Of a DNA stretch of 64,000 bases, positions 51,915 to 60,230 are shown piece by piece; the first letter of the stretch is position 1, and the number at the start of each line of letters is the position of its first letter. The position numbers and the translations under genes were made by a program. The stretch covers positions 1,116,001-1,180,000 of the forward strand of contig CAVSDT010000002.1 of NCBI GenBank assembly GCA_963726825.1, written 5' to 3'. The notes beneath the pieces were generated by a model. That model was not told the origin of the DNA. It saw nothing but the letters and a program-made list of their open reading frames with translations, and made no database searches. Source of the DNA: DATLGB01 sp963726825. Lineage in GTDB: Bacteria > Actinomycetota > Thermoleophilia > Solirubrobacterales > Solirubrobacteraceae.

Positions 51915-52973
51915 CTAATCCGCGCGGCGGAACCCGGTGGGGGCGGGGGCGGGGTCCAGCGGGCTCGTCGGCAGGCCCGTCCGGGGGAAGTCCGGCTGGT
52001 CCCAGCCGGCGGGCGCGACGTCATTGGGGCCGTCGGGGTGGAAGATCGCGGCGAGCAGCTGGATCTGGCCCCGGCCGGGGCCGAGCTCGGACTGGCCGCC
52101 GCCGTAGAGGACCATGTCGTGCTCGGCGGCGAAGTCGTAGAAGTCGCACAGCCGCCGCCAGGATCCGAAGCGCGACGGCTTGCAGTTGCCGCCCCGCGGC
52201 GCGTGGTCGAGGCGGGTGATGTCCGCGACGCTGTGGACGGGCGCGTCCCAGGTCACGCGATCCATGTGCGGGGCCAGGACGGCGGCCGCCTCGGCGTCGG
52301 TGAGGTCGGGATCCTCGAGCCACGCGTCCGGGAACGCCTCGGCGCAGCGCCGGTAGACCTCGGGAACGGTCTCGACGTCGACGATCGTGCCCTTGTAGGC
52401 GCCCTTGAAGTCGATCACGTCGGCGGCGCCGGTGCCGGCGAGCGCGGCGATCAGCTCGGGGGTCCACTCCGCCTCGTAGTCGAGCTTGAACCGCACGGAG
52501 GACCCGTAGGCCTCGAGGCGGTCCGTCACGCCCTGCGCGCTGCCCGCCAGGCGCAGGGAGACGCCGAAGGTCAGCGGGCGGGCCTCCCGGCCGAGGCGCT
52601 CGTGCAGCGACGTCTGCGCCTGGCTGAGCGCGAGGTCGGCGGCGGCGGACTCGAGCGCCCAGCGCCGGTACTCGCGGTAGGCCGGCATGGCGGGCTCGGT
52701 GCCGCCGAAGAGGTCGAGCGTGTCGAGGTGGCGGGAGAAGCCGTCGAGGGTCCACTCGCCCGCGAGCGGGAGCACCGGTCCGGCGGCCTGCAGGCGCAGC
52801 TGGTCGTCGGCGTCGTAGGTGACGTCCTCGCCGACGCCATCATGGCCGCCGCCGCGCAGGCGGAACACCGTCGTGTGGCGGGTCCACTGCGCGCCGGGGC
52901 GCGACAGTGGCTCGAGGTCGTAGCCGTCGACCACGAGGGGGAGGTCGGCCAGGCGGTCGTAGGTGGCGGGCAT
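51915..52973 (-). CDS. Enolase-superfamily protein (mandelate racemase/muconate-lactonizing-like), uncharacterised
   Basis: The 352-aa protein has the superfamily's capping domain followed by a barrel. Strand motifs are FGVSLRLAG, YGSSVRFKLDYEAEW (the Lys-x-Asp position), VIDFKGAYKG (metal Asp), DAWLEDPDLT (metal Glu) and MVLYGGGQSELGPGRGQIQL (Gly-Gly-x-x-Glu near the end). The usual KxK base pair is altered to FKLD, so the reaction cannot be assigned. It is a clear member yet not an obvious dipeptide epimerase or o-succinylbenzoate synthase. It is divergent from the DUF2298 gene. Confidence 0.75.
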   Translation of the reverse strand: MPATYDRLADLPLVVDGYDLEPLSRPGAQWTRHTTVFRLRGGGHDGVGEDVTYDADDQLRLQAAGPVLPLAGEWTLDGFSRHLDTLDLFGGTEPAMPAYREYRRWALESAAADLALSQAQTSLHERLGREARPLTFGVSLRLAGSAQGVTDRLEAYGSSVRFKLDYEAEWTPELIAALAGTGAADVIDFKGAYKGTIVDVETVPEVYRRCAEAFPDAWLEDPDLTDAEAAAVLAPHMDRVTWDAPVHSVADITRLDHAPRGGNCKPSRFGSWRRLCDFYDFAAEHDMVLYGGGQSELGPGRGQIQLLAAIFHPDGPNDVAPAGWDQPDFPRTGLPTSPLDPAPAPTGFRRAD

Positions 52974-52997
52974 GGATCAGATCATCCCACCCGGAGG

Positions 52998-53003
52998 TAG
53001 TCT
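52998..53003 (+). promoter_or_regulatory. -10 box TAGTCT for the DUF2298 gene
   Basis: TAGTCT ends 10 nt before GTG 53014 with no ribosome site; it identifies GTG 53014 as the start and a leaderless transcript. Confidence 0.5.
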
Positions 53004-53013
53004 CGGCCTGCCT

Positions 53014-55146
53014 GTGAGCGAGACGCTGCGCTTCCTCCTCGTGCTCGAGGCGCTCGGCCTGGCCGGAGCGCCGCTCGCCGCCCGTGCGCTGCCGCGCCTG
53101 CCGGGGGCGGGTGCCGGGCTCGGCCGCATCCTCGCGCTGCTGCTGCTCGGCTGGCTGGTGTGGCTGCTCGGATCGCTCGGGATCGGCACCGGCACCCCGG
53201 TCCTCCTCGGTGCGGTGGTCGTGGTCGCGGCGGCGGCCGCGTGGGCGCACGCCCGGCGTTCCCGCGACGCCGCGCCCGACCCCTTCCGCCGCCCCACGCT
53301 GCTGACGGCCGAGGCGCTGTTCGTGCTCGCCTTCCTCGCCGCCGCGGCCCTCGTGGCCTTCGACCCGACGGTGTGGGGGACGGAGAAGCCGATGGACATG
53401 GCGATCATCAACGCCACGAACCTCGCGGGGTCCTATCCGCCGCACGACCCGTGGCTGAGCGGCTTCGACCTCAACTACTACTACCTGGGACAGCTCCTCG
53501 TGGGGCTGCTGCTGCGGCTCACCGACGTCGAGCCGAGCCGGGGCTACAACCTCGCCCTCGCGGCCGTGTTCGCGCTCGTGGTCTCGACGACGTTCGCGGT
53601 CACCACGGCGCTGGCCGAGACCGGTCGACGCCAGGGCCTGCCGATCCGCCGGCCGGCCGTCGCCGGCCTGGGCGCGGTCGCGCTGCTGGCACTGGCGGGC
53701 AACCTGCGCGGGGGCTGGGACGCGCTGACCGGCGACGGGCCGCTGCGGGCCTTCGACTGGTTCTCGCCGTCACGGGTGGTCGCGGGGACGATCAACGAGT
53801 TCCCCGCGTTCTCGTTCGCCGTCGGCGACCTCCACGCCCACCTGATCGCGGTGCCGCTGACGTTGCTCGGCCTGGCGTTCGCGGTCCAGGTGGTGACCGC
53901 GACCCCGCCGGCGGCCGCGCGCGGCGGAGCGTGGACGACGTTCTGCGCCGCGCTCGCGCTCGGCATCCTCTATGCGGTCAACTCGTGGTCGTGGCCGGTC
54001 ATGACCGGGCTGTTCGCCGCGGCGGTGGGGCTGACCGCCGCGACCCGGGCCGCGACGGGGACGCGGGTGCGGCTGCTGGCCTGGGGCGCCGGGACGGTGG
54101 TGCTCGGGATCGTCCTCGTGCTCCCGTTCATCGTGGGGTTCGACCCCAACGCGGGCGGGTTCGGCATCGTGCCGACGAGCGCGCGGGAGGGCCTCGGGGC
54201 GTTCCTGCGCCACCACGCCGTGATGGAGGGCGCCCTCCTGTGGCTCGTCCTCGTGCCGCTCGGCGCCGTCGCCGCCCGCCACCCGCGGCCCGCCGGCGTC
54301 GCCGTGGCGGCGGCCGTCATCCTCGCGCTCGTGCTCGGCGGGCCCCGGCTGGGCGGCGCGGTGCTCCTCGCGGCGGCGGCGCTCGGCGCGCTGGCGACCG
54401 CGCTGGGCCGGGGGCAGTCACCGGCGGAGCGGCTGCTGTGGCTGCTGGTGGCCGCGGGCCTCGCCCTGCTGGCGGGGCCCGAGGTCGTCTACGTCCGCGA
54501 CGAGTTCGACGGGAGCGAGTTCGTCCGCATGAACACCGTGTTCAAGCTCGGCTACCAGGCCTGGCTGCTGCTCGCGGTCGCGGGCGGCGTGCTCCTCGCC
54601 GGCGGACGGCGCTGGCTCGGTGCGGGGGCGCCCCGGCGCGCCTGGCAGGGGGTGGCGGTCGTGCTCGTCGCGGTGGGGCTCGCCTACCCGGTCGGCGCGG
54701 CCCTCGCCCGCACGAACGGCTTCGCGGGCCCGGCGACGCTGGAGGGCCGCGCCGTCCCCTACGTCAGCCCCGGCGACCGCCGGGCGATCGACTGGCTGCG
54801 CGCCGGCGCCGCGCCGGACGCGGTCGTCGCCGAGGCCGTCGGGGACGACTACAACGTCACCGGCGCCGGGCGCGTCTCCGTCTTCACCGGTCGGCCGACG
54901 GTGCTGGGATGGCAGGGGCACGAGCAGCAGTGGAGCCATCCGGTCGGCACCCGCCGCGCCGACGTCCAGGCGCTCTACACGACGCCCGATCCCGCGCGGG
55001 TGCGGGCGCTGGTGGCGCGCTACGGGATCGACTACGCGGTCGTCGGGCCGCTGGAACGGGCGACCTACGGGCGGGTCGGCGCCCTCGTGCAGGTGGGGCG
55101 GCCGGCGTTCGCCGCCGCCGGCACGACGGTCTACCGCTTGCGGTAG
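53014..55146 (+). CDS. DUF2298 multi-pass membrane protein (YYY family)
   Basis: The 710-aa integral membrane protein has 14 or more hydrophobic helices. The family-naming Tyr-rich segment is GFDLNYYYLGQLLVGLLLRL, the flanking PLDMA-type loop is TEKPMDMAIINATNLAGSYP, and the extracytoplasmic loop FPAFSFAVGDLHAHLIAVPL carries a conserved Asp-x-His. Near the end RMNTVFKLGYQAWLLLA and a soluble C-terminal domain with DRRAIDWLRAGAAPDAVVAE occur. This is a GT-C-like predicted glycosyltransferase group of unknown product. The convergent Agl23-like gene overlaps by 16 bp and the two families are often neighbours. Confidence 0.85.
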   Translation: MSETLRFLLVLEALGLAGAPLAARALPRLPGAGAGLGRILALLLLGWLVWLLGSLGIGTGTPVLLGAVVVVAAAAAWAHARRSRDAAPDPFRRPTLLTAEALFVLAFLAAAALVAFDPTVWGTEKPMDMAIINATNLAGSYPPHDPWLSGFDLNYYYLGQLLVGLLLRLTDVEPSRGYNLALAAVFALVVSTTFAVTTALAETGRRQGLPIRRPAVAGLGAVALLALAGNLRGGWDALTGDGPLRAFDWFSPSRVVAGTINEFPAFSFAVGDLHAHLIAVPLTLLGLAFAVQVVTATPPAAARGGAWTTFCAALALGILYAVNSWSWPVMTGLFAAAVGLTAATRAATGTRVRLLAWGAGTVVLGIVLVLPFIVGFDPNAGGFGIVPTSAREGLGAFLRHHAVMEGALLWLVLVPLGAVAARHPRPAGVAVAAAVILALVLGGPRLGGAVLLAAAALGALATALGRGQSPAERLLWLLVAAGLALLAGPEVVYVRDEFDGSEFVRMNTVFKLGYQAWLLLAVAGGVLLAGGRRWLGAGAPRRAWQGVAVVLVAVGLAYPVGAALARTNGFAGPATLEGRAVPYVSPGDRRAIDWLRAGAAPDAVVAEAVGDDYNVTGAGRVSVFTGRPTVLGWQGHEQQWSHPVGTRRADVQALYTTPDPARVRALVARYGIDYAVVGPLERATYGRVGALVQVGRPAFAAAGTTVYRLR

Positions 55147-56747
55147 AGGAACTCGTCGAGGCCGCCGCGCGGGTTCCAGGTCCTGCGCTTGACGATGTAG
55201 TCGAACCAGTTCGACACCGACCGCGCCCCCTTCCACTCGCGCACCCACCAGACGCGGAAGTCGAAGCGGCGGCCCTTGTAGCCGCCGAGCTGGTCGGCCA
55301 GGGCGGCCTGGCCCGCCTCCGTCATCACCAGCGCGTCGCTCTGCGGCTTGTAGCCGGACGTGGTCATGTCGATGTAGCCGACCTCGTCGTCGCGGAAGTA
55401 CCACGCGTACGGGAAGGTGGCGCCGTCGTGGGAGTCGACCGTGATCGTGGTGCCGGGACCCATCGCGTGGACCTCGTCGACGACGTCCTTGACCTGCTGG
55501 GAGGACTGGGTGGAGACGAGGAGCTCGCGCGGATTCGCGCCGAGGCGCGCGTTGGCCTGGAAGCTCGACCAGGCGGTCCCGAGCAGCCCGGCGACGAGCA
55601 CGACGACGACAGCGACGCGCATCCCGCGGGTGCGCGACGCGTCCCACAGCCCCTGCACGCCGAGGCCGGCGAGCAGGATCAGTGGCAGCAGCGGATGCAG
55701 GACGAGCCAGCTGAAGCGCTCGGAGGCCCACATGTAGATCGCGAGCTGGCCGGCGAAGGCGACGACGAGGAAGACGCGCAGCGGCGTCCTCCGGCGCAGG
55801 GCGAGGCCGATCCCGACGAGGCCGAGCGCCAGCACCGGCCCCTCGTCGCCGAAGAGGATCGCCGGGTACAGCAGCGGCGACTCGCCGCCGCGGCCGACGT
55901 CCTGCTGGTCCAGCCAGTAGTGCAGGCCGTCGGTGAAGCCGCCGATGAAGCCCGCCTGGTAGCCGTTGCGCGCCCCGCCGGGAGCCCACTGGGTGAAGAA
56001 GACCCCGAAGAAGACCCCCCACACGACGAGGAAGGCGAGCAGGCCCCAGGCCCAGGGCCTCCAGCCCAGCCGCGTGATCGCCGCCCAGACGCCGGTGCGC
56101 CTGATGAGCGCCGCGGGGATGAAGAACGCCCCGGCGACGAAGATGGAGATGAACGCCGTCTCCTTGCACGCGAACATCGCGGCGACCAGGCCGAGGATCA
56201 CCGCCGGCCCGTGGCGGGTCGGGCGATCGAGGAAGCGCCATGCGGCCACGATCAGCCCGAGGGAGAGCGCGGCGAAGTAGATGTCCTCCCGGGCGAAGCG
56301 GGAGAAGTACAGAAAGCTCGGGCCGATCGCGAACATGACGGCGGCGGCGAACGCGGCGATCGGGCCCAGCTGCCGGCGCAGCCCGTACGGGAGCGCCACG
56401 ACGATCACGCCCATGATCGCGGGGGCCAGCCGCGCGGTGAAGTCGCTGTCGCCGAGGACCTTGAAGACGCCGGCGGTGAGGAAGAACCGGAACGGGCCGT
56501 GCAGCAGCGGGTCGTAGGCGTAGGCGGAGAAGTCCTTCGAGAACGCGAAGGAGAAGTACGCGTCCTGGCTCTCGTCGTGATGGAACGGGCGGGCGCCCAG
56601 GTCCCACAGGCGCAGCACGATCGCGAGGAGGATCAGCCCGGCCCAGAGCGCGAGCTCGGTCTTGTCGCGGTCGGCGAACCACTCGCGCGGGCTGCGACGG
56701 CGATCCTGCGGGCGGGGGGCGGCGACCGGTGCGGTCGCGGCGCTCAA
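55131..56747 (-). CDS. Agl23/TIGR03663-like membrane protein (predicted GT-C glycosyltransferase)
   Basis: The 538-aa membrane protein has the GT-C-like start LALWAGLILLAIVLRLWDLG, the loop ARPFHHDESQDAYFSF with an Asp-Glu pair, YAYDPLLHGPFRFFLTAGVF, SFLYFSRFAREDIYFAALSL and FACKETAFISIFVAGAFF. About 12 helices precede a C-terminal soluble domain (GATFPYAWYFRDDEVGYIDM). These are the marks of the flippase-associated Agl23 / TIGR03663 group, found in haloarchaea and Chloroflexi and usually next to DUF2298. The start is TTG 56747, overlapping the upstream UPF0104 stop as TTGA. It likely acts on lipid-linked sugars, inferred. Confidence 0.82.
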   Translation of the reverse strand: MSAATAPVAAPRPQDRRRSPREWFADRDKTELALWAGLILLAIVLRLWDLGARPFHHDESQDAYFSFAFSKDFSAYAYDPLLHGPFRFFLTAGVFKVLGDSDFTARLAPAIMGVIVVALPYGLRRQLGPIAAFAAAVMFAIGPSFLYFSRFAREDIYFAALSLGLIVAAWRFLDRPTRHGPAVILGLVAAMFACKETAFISIFVAGAFFIPAALIRRTGVWAAITRLGWRPWAWGLLAFLVVWGVFFGVFFTQWAPGGARNGYQAGFIGGFTDGLHYWLDQQDVGRGGESPLLYPAILFGDEGPVLALGLVGIGLALRRRTPLRVFLVVAFAGQLAIYMWASERFSWLVLHPLLPLILLAGLGVQGLWDASRTRGMRVAVVVVLVAGLLGTAWSSFQANARLGANPRELLVSTQSSQQVKDVVDEVHAMGPGTTITVDSHDGATFPYAWYFRDDEVGYIDMTTSGYKPQSDALVMTEAGQAALADQLGGYKGRRFDFRVWWVREWKGARSVSNWFDYIVKRRTWNPRGGLDEFLYRKR

Positions 56748-57700
56748 GGAGCCGCCCCGTCGGTGGCGGCGCGCTGTCGCACGGCGTTGCGCAGCATCGA
56801 GATCCCACCGTAGCGAGCGGCCAGGATGACGAAGCCGAGCGCCGTGATGGGCACCTGGAGCACGAAGCGCAGCACGATCAGGTACGCCACGGCGATCTGG
56901 TTGGTGCCCCCGATCGCCTTGATGCCGACGACCGCCGCCGTGTCCTGCGTGCCGGCGTAGGCGGGCCCGGACGGGATCATCGAGAAGACGGAGGCGAGGG
57001 CGACGAGGTACAGGCCCTCGAGGAAGCTCATGTCGAGGCCGGCGGCGGCGCCGACCGACATCCACACGAAGCACTCCAGCAGCCAGACGGCCAGCGTCAG
57101 GCCGAGCATGATCGCGCCGTGGGGGCTGCGCAGGCCGAGCGTCGAGGTGAGCATCGGCCGGACCAGCTCGTGGAGGCGCTCGCTGCGCCGGAGTGCGACG
57201 ACGAGGACGGCGAGGGCGCTGAGGCCGGCGAGGGTGACGACGCCGATGACCTCCAGGTCACCCGAGCCGACGTTGCCCAGCACGGCGTAGCCGACGACGA
57301 CGAACAGCACGAGGATCACCGCCACGTCGAGCAGGCGCTCCGCGACGAGCGTCCCGATCACCGTGCGGTTGCTCGTCCGCGCCCGCGGGGCCATGAGGAC
57401 GACGCGCACGGCGTCGCCCGCGCGCGCGGGCAGCACGTTGTTGCCGCAGTAGCCCACGACGGTCAGCGCGTAGGAGTCCGCCCGCAGCGGCTGCGCCCCG
57501 TCGGCTTGCAGGAGCGCGTGCCAGCGCTCGGAGCGCACGACGGTGGCGACCGCGTAGAGGGCGACCGCGCCGACGAGGTCCGCGATGCGGGCGGGGGAGG
57601 TCGGGAGCTCGGGCGCGGGCTGCTGCAGGGCCCAGTAGACGATCCCCCCCAGGAAGACGACCGAGACGACGAGGCCGAGGAGGGGCAGGCGGCTCCGCAC
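56744..57700 (-). CDS. UPF0104 / lysylphosphatidylglycerol-synthase-TM-like flippase domain protein
   Basis: The 318-aa membrane protein has seven to eight helices with the family segments ATVVRSERWHALLQADGAQP, YCGNNVLPARAGDAVRVVLM, GTLVAERLLDVAVILVLFVV and ASVFSMIPSGPAYAGTQDTA. That pattern (N-x-x-P-A-R-x-G-D and the PSGP motif) is the flippase domain of the MprF/AglD group. It lies upstream of and overlaps the Agl23-like gene. It could move a lipid-linked sugar for the two GT-C proteins. GTG 57700 lies 8 nt from a minus-strand TACCGT -10 box (57709-57714). Confidence 0.87.
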   Translation of the reverse strand: MRSRLPLLGLVVSVVFLGGIVYWALQQPAPELPTSPARIADLVGAVALYAVATVVRSERWHALLQADGAQPLRADSYALTVVGYCGNNVLPARAGDAVRVVLMAPRARTSNRTVIGTLVAERLLDVAVILVLFVVVGYAVLGNVGSGDLEVIGVVTLAGLSALAVLVVALRRSERLHELVRPMLTSTLGLRSPHGAIMLGLTLAVWLLECFVWMSVGAAAGLDMSFLEGLYLVALASVFSMIPSGPAYAGTQDTAAVVGIKAIGGTNQIAVAYLIVLRFVLQVPITALGFVILAARYGGISMLRNAVRQRAATDGAAP

Positions 57701-57729
57701 GACGCCCGACGGTAGGGGAAACTGGCTGC

Positions 57730-58257
57730 ATGAGTCAGGTTCTGGCGCTCTCGGCGGGCGACGATCCGGCGGCCTGGGAGCGGCTCGGGTTCGCGCTGGC
57801 GGACGGGGTCCTGCGCCTGGGCGCCGGGGTCGTGCGCTGCGACGGCGACGGGGGTGGCCTGCGGTCGATGGCGGTGTCAGACGACGCCCCGGCGGGTGCG
57901 CCGCATCCCAACGGGGCGTTCGAGCTCGACCACGTCGTGCTCCTCACGCCGACGCTCGACGACGGCGTCGCGGCGGTGCTCGCCCTCGGCGGGGAGGAGC
58001 GCCGGCGCCGCGACGACCTCCACGCGCCGATGGCGTTCGTCCGGCTCGCGGGCGTCATCGTCGAGGTCGTGCAGCGCGGCGACGTGCAACGGCTGTGGGG
58101 GCTCGTCGCGACCGTGCCCGACCTCGGCGCGCTGGGGGACGCGGTGGGGCCGGCGCGCGACGCCGTCCAGCCCGGCCGCCGCATCGCCGCCGCCCGGACC
58201 ACCGCGGGCCTGGACACCGCCGTGGCGTTCATGACGCCGCGGGTTCGAGCCCGCTAG
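57730..58257 (+). CDS. Glyoxalase-like (VOC superfamily) protein
   Basis: The 175-aa protein pairs two beta-alpha-beta-beta-beta modules. The first is degenerate (WERLGFALADGVLRLGAGVV). The second has FELDHVVLLTPTLDDGVAAV, RDDLHAPMAFVRLAGVIVEV and QRLWGLVATVPDLGALG. The metal-type His is retained in LDHVVL and Glu in VEVV, but the first half lacks clear ligands, so the protein may not be catalytic. It is divergent from the UPF0104 gene with a 29-bp gap. Substrate unknown. Confidence 0.72.
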   Translation: MSQVLALSAGDDPAAWERLGFALADGVLRLGAGVVRCDGDGGGLRSMAVSDDAPAGAPHPNGAFELDHVVLLTPTLDDGVAAVLALGGEERRRRDDLHAPMAFVRLAGVIVEVVQRGDVQRLWGLVATVPDLGALGDAVGPARDAVQPGRRIAAARTTAGLDTAVAFMTPRVRAR

Positions 58258-58270
58258 ACCGGCATCCGGG

Positions 58271-58300
58271 TGGACAGGGGCGGTGCCCCGTTGCTAGCGT
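58271..58300 (+). promoter_or_regulatory. Promoter before a 35-aa ORF
   Basis: TGGACA (58271-58276) and TAGCGT (58295-58300) are spaced by 18 bp. The -10 ends 10 nt before the ATG at 58311, which matches the leaderless pattern seen for many genes here. Confidence 0.5.
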
Positions 58301-58310
58301 GACCGAGCCG

Positions 58311-58418
58311 ATGCGCAACCCGTCCTCCCACAGCCCTCGCCTGCAGCAGCCGTGGACGCCGGACGCCATCGCCGTGTGGTCGCAGGCCGTCCCCTCGACG
58401 CTCAACCGCACCCGCTAA
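58311..58418 (+). CDS. Possible leaderless small protein of 35 aa
   Basis: ATG 58311 to TAA 58418 encodes 35 residues beginning MRNPSSHSPRLQQPWTPDAI and ending VPSTLNRTR. It has two Trp and a predicted amphipathic C-terminal helix, no signal peptide or membrane helix. It lies 10 nt after a good -10 box and 18 nt upstream of the next gene, so it is either a real small protein or a leader peptide. No family is recognised. Confidence 0.45.
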   Translation: MRNPSSHSPRLQQPWTPDAIAVWSQAVPSTLNRTR

Positions 58419-58436
58419 GCCCGGACAGGATCATCC

Positions 58437-59174
58437 TTGACCCCGTCCGCGCAGATCGCGGGCGGGCGTCGGAACCGGCGCTGGACCCGCGACACCATCA
58501 TCGAGAAGATCACCGAGTGGCACGCCCGTCACGGCGAGGCGCCCGGCTCGGCGGACTGGAACCCGTCGCTGGCGCGTTGGCGCGCGCAGGAGTGGCGCGT
58601 CGAGCGCTACTACGACGGGTCCTGGCCGTCGACGAACGCCGTCAAGCGCGCGTTCGACGGGTCCTTCGACGCCGCGGTGCGCGCGGCCGGCCTGGAGCCG
58701 GCGCGTCCCGGGCCGCCCAGGGCCGCCGGCACCGCGCGGCCGGCCGCCGCCCCGCGCCACGAGGTGCCCGCGCCGCGGCTGCCGGTGTCCGAGGCCGACC
58801 TCGTCCGCCGGGCGGAGGCCGCCGAGGCGCGTGCCGACCGGGCCGAGAAGCGGCTCGCCGAGGCCCGCCACCGGGCGCGGCTGGCGACGGAGCGAGCGGG
58901 GCGGGCCCGGCGCACGCGCGATCGCGCGATCGCCGACGCCCGTGCGCGGGTCGCGGCGGCGCTGGACCAGTCCGACGCGGCCATGCGCGACGCGGATGCG
59001 CTGCGCCGCGCGTCGGCTCCGACAGGCACCGAGGACGGCCCTGCGGGCCCCGGCGTGCTGGCGGGCGCCCTGCGCCGGCTGGCCAGCGCGCGGGCCACGG
59101 GCGACCGCCAGGGCCTGCGCCGCGAGCTCGGCGAGGTCGCCGCGGCCGCGCTGCGGTGGCGCGACCGCCTGTAG
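58437..59174 (+). CDS. Unknown protein with N-terminal Trp-rich DNA-binding-like module and coiled coil
   Basis: A 245-aa protein that I do not recognise as a named family. The first 85 residues contain RRWTRDTIIEKITEWHARHG, ADWNPSLARWRAQEWRVERY and WPSTNAVKRAFDGSFDAAVR. This repeated Trp-helix layout resembles homeodomain/HTH-like modules of actinobacterial unknown proteins. The rest is an Ala/Arg/Glu-rich coiled coil (about 115-190) and a helical tail (LRRELGEVAAAALRWRDRL). TTG 58437 is taken as start because AGGA lies 6 nt before it; no ATG or GTG is available. It likely binds nucleic acid as an oligomer (inference). Confidence 0.6.
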   Translation: MTPSAQIAGGRRNRRWTRDTIIEKITEWHARHGEAPGSADWNPSLARWRAQEWRVERYYDGSWPSTNAVKRAFDGSFDAAVRAAGLEPARPGPPRAAGTARPAAAPRHEVPAPRLPVSEADLVRRAEAAEARADRAEKRLAEARHRARLATERAGRARRTRDRAIADARARVAAALDQSDAAMRDADALRRASAPTGTEDGPAGPGVLAGALRRLASARATGDRQGLRRELGEVAAAALRWRDRL

Positions 59175-59179
59175 TGCGG

Positions 59180-59407
59180 TCAGCCGCCGAAGAAGCGGGC
59201 GATGCGGGTCTTCAGCGAGCGGCCGCCGGGCTCGGGGGCGCCCGGCTCTTCGCGGCGGGCGTTGGACTGGCGCGGCTGGCGGGACTCGCTGCCCGCGCCG
59301 GGCGCGGCCTCACCGTCCGGGTCGCCGCCGAGGGTCGCGCCCGTGGGCGGGCCCTGAGCGGTCTCGTCGGTGCCGGGGAGCGGCTCGGACTCCGGTGCGG
59401 GGGTCAT
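59180..59407 (-). CDS. Small disordered protein with C-terminal amphipathic helix
   Basis: A 75-aa protein that is mostly acidic and low-complexity (TPAPESEPLPGTDETAQGPP, DPDGEAAPGAGSES) and ends in a short basic helix, GGRSLKTRIARFFGG. No family is recognised. ATG 59407 has an AGGAG site 4 nt upstream and is preferred over the earlier ATG 59440. It lies 46 nt downstream of the CarS-like gene on the same strand. The end helix could bind membranes; that is a guess. Confidence 0.5.
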   Translation of the reverse strand: MTPAPESEPLPGTDETAQGPPTGATLGGDPDGEAAPGAGSESRQPRQSNARREEPGAPEPGGRSLKTRIARFFGG

Positions 59408-59453
59408 GGTCTCCTGCTGCCCGCGGCGCCCCGTCGCCACACGAACGCCGGCA

Positions 59454-60005
59454 TCACAGCCATGAGGAGCGCACGCCCAGCAGCTTGCCGACCACGTTGA
59501 GCGGGAGGTGCACCGCCGTCACCACCGTGACGAGCTCGGCGACGTCGCGCGCGGTCGGCCGCCACACCGGGCGCACGAGCAGGACCATGCCGAGCACGAA
59601 GTCGAACTGGTCCACGACGGAGATCGCCACCCCGGCCGCCGACCGGTCCTGGGTGCCCGGCGCGATGCCGAGCTGGCGCTTGAGGAACGAGTTGGGCAGC
59701 TCGCCCACCCACACGGAGGCGCCGAGCACCGTGCCGAGGAGGACGGGGTCGGCGGCGGCGACCTCCGCCGGGACCTTCGCGCGCCACCAGCGCGTGCGCG
59801 ACAGCAGCGTCGTGGCCAGCAGCGGGCCGGCGGTCATCGCCAGCGCGCCGCGCCAGGTCTTGTTGTCGCCCAGCAGCCGCCGGCCGCGGAGCGTGTGGCC
59901 GCCGTCGATCGGCCGCTTGAGCGCCTTGAGCGCATCCGTCCTCATGATCGGCGCGTGCACGATCGGGGACCCGAGGATCGGCAGCAGGACCCAGGCGGCG
60001 CGCAT
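59454..60005 (-). CDS. CarS/DUF46-like CDP-alcohol phosphatidyl precursor synthase homologue
   Basis: A 183-aa membrane protein with four or five helices. Its segments LLGDNKTWRGALAM, ASVWVGELPNSFLKRQLGIA and SVVDQFDFVLGMVLL match the bacterial branch of the CarS (CDP-archaeol synthase, PF01864) family, which activates a phospholipid headgroup with CTP like CdsA. The Asp-x-x-x-Trp and Asn-Ser-Phe-x-Lys-Arg positions of the family are present. Bacterial members are little studied, and a normal cdsA is expected elsewhere. ATG 60005. Confidence 0.78.
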   Translation of the reverse strand: MRAAWVLLPILGSPIVHAPIMRTDALKALKRPIDGGHTLRGRRLLGDNKTWRGALAMTAGPLLATTLLSRTRWWRAKVPAEVAAADPVLLGTVLGASVWVGELPNSFLKRQLGIAPGTQDRSAAGVAISVVDQFDFVLGMVLLVRPVWRPTARDVAELVTVVTAVHLPLNVVGKLLGVRSSWL

Positions 60006-60029
60006 CCCCGCGAGCCTACGGGTCCGCCG

Positions 60030-60230
60030 TCAGCGCTCGTTGCCGTGCTTGTAGTGGCCTGTCGCGCGGGCCAGCAGGTGCTGCAGGCGGTCCGCGTCGG
60101 CGCGCTCGGCGCGCGCGAGGAACCGGCGCGCCGCCTCGCCGCCGAGCGTCGTGACCACCCGGCCGTGGTGCGCGATTCGCACCCGGCCGTCCTTCGTCGC
60201 GGTGAAGGCGAAGCCCTCGGGGCCGGTCAC
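60030..60230 (-). CDS. Small unknown protein of 66 aa coupled to coxG
   Basis: The protein begins GTG in GTGA overlapping the coxG stop. It reads GPEGFAFTATKDGRVRIAHH, then GRVVTTLGGEAARRFLARAE, with a helical end (RLQHLLARATGHYKHGNER). I do not recognise a named family. The strand-strand-helix-helix pattern and the coupling suggest a real gene. No ribosome site other than re-initiation from coxG is visible. Confidence 0.6.
   Translation of the reverse strand: MTGPEGFAFTATKDGRVRIAHHGRVVTTLGGEAARRFLARAERADADRLQHLLARATGHYKHGNER

Noticed and set aside
58239..58254. tRNA T-arm-like GCGGGTTCGAGCCCGC at the end of the VOC gene
   Set aside because: The loop is one base short of a T-loop, no other arm or acceptor can be built around it, and it lies inside a coding region.
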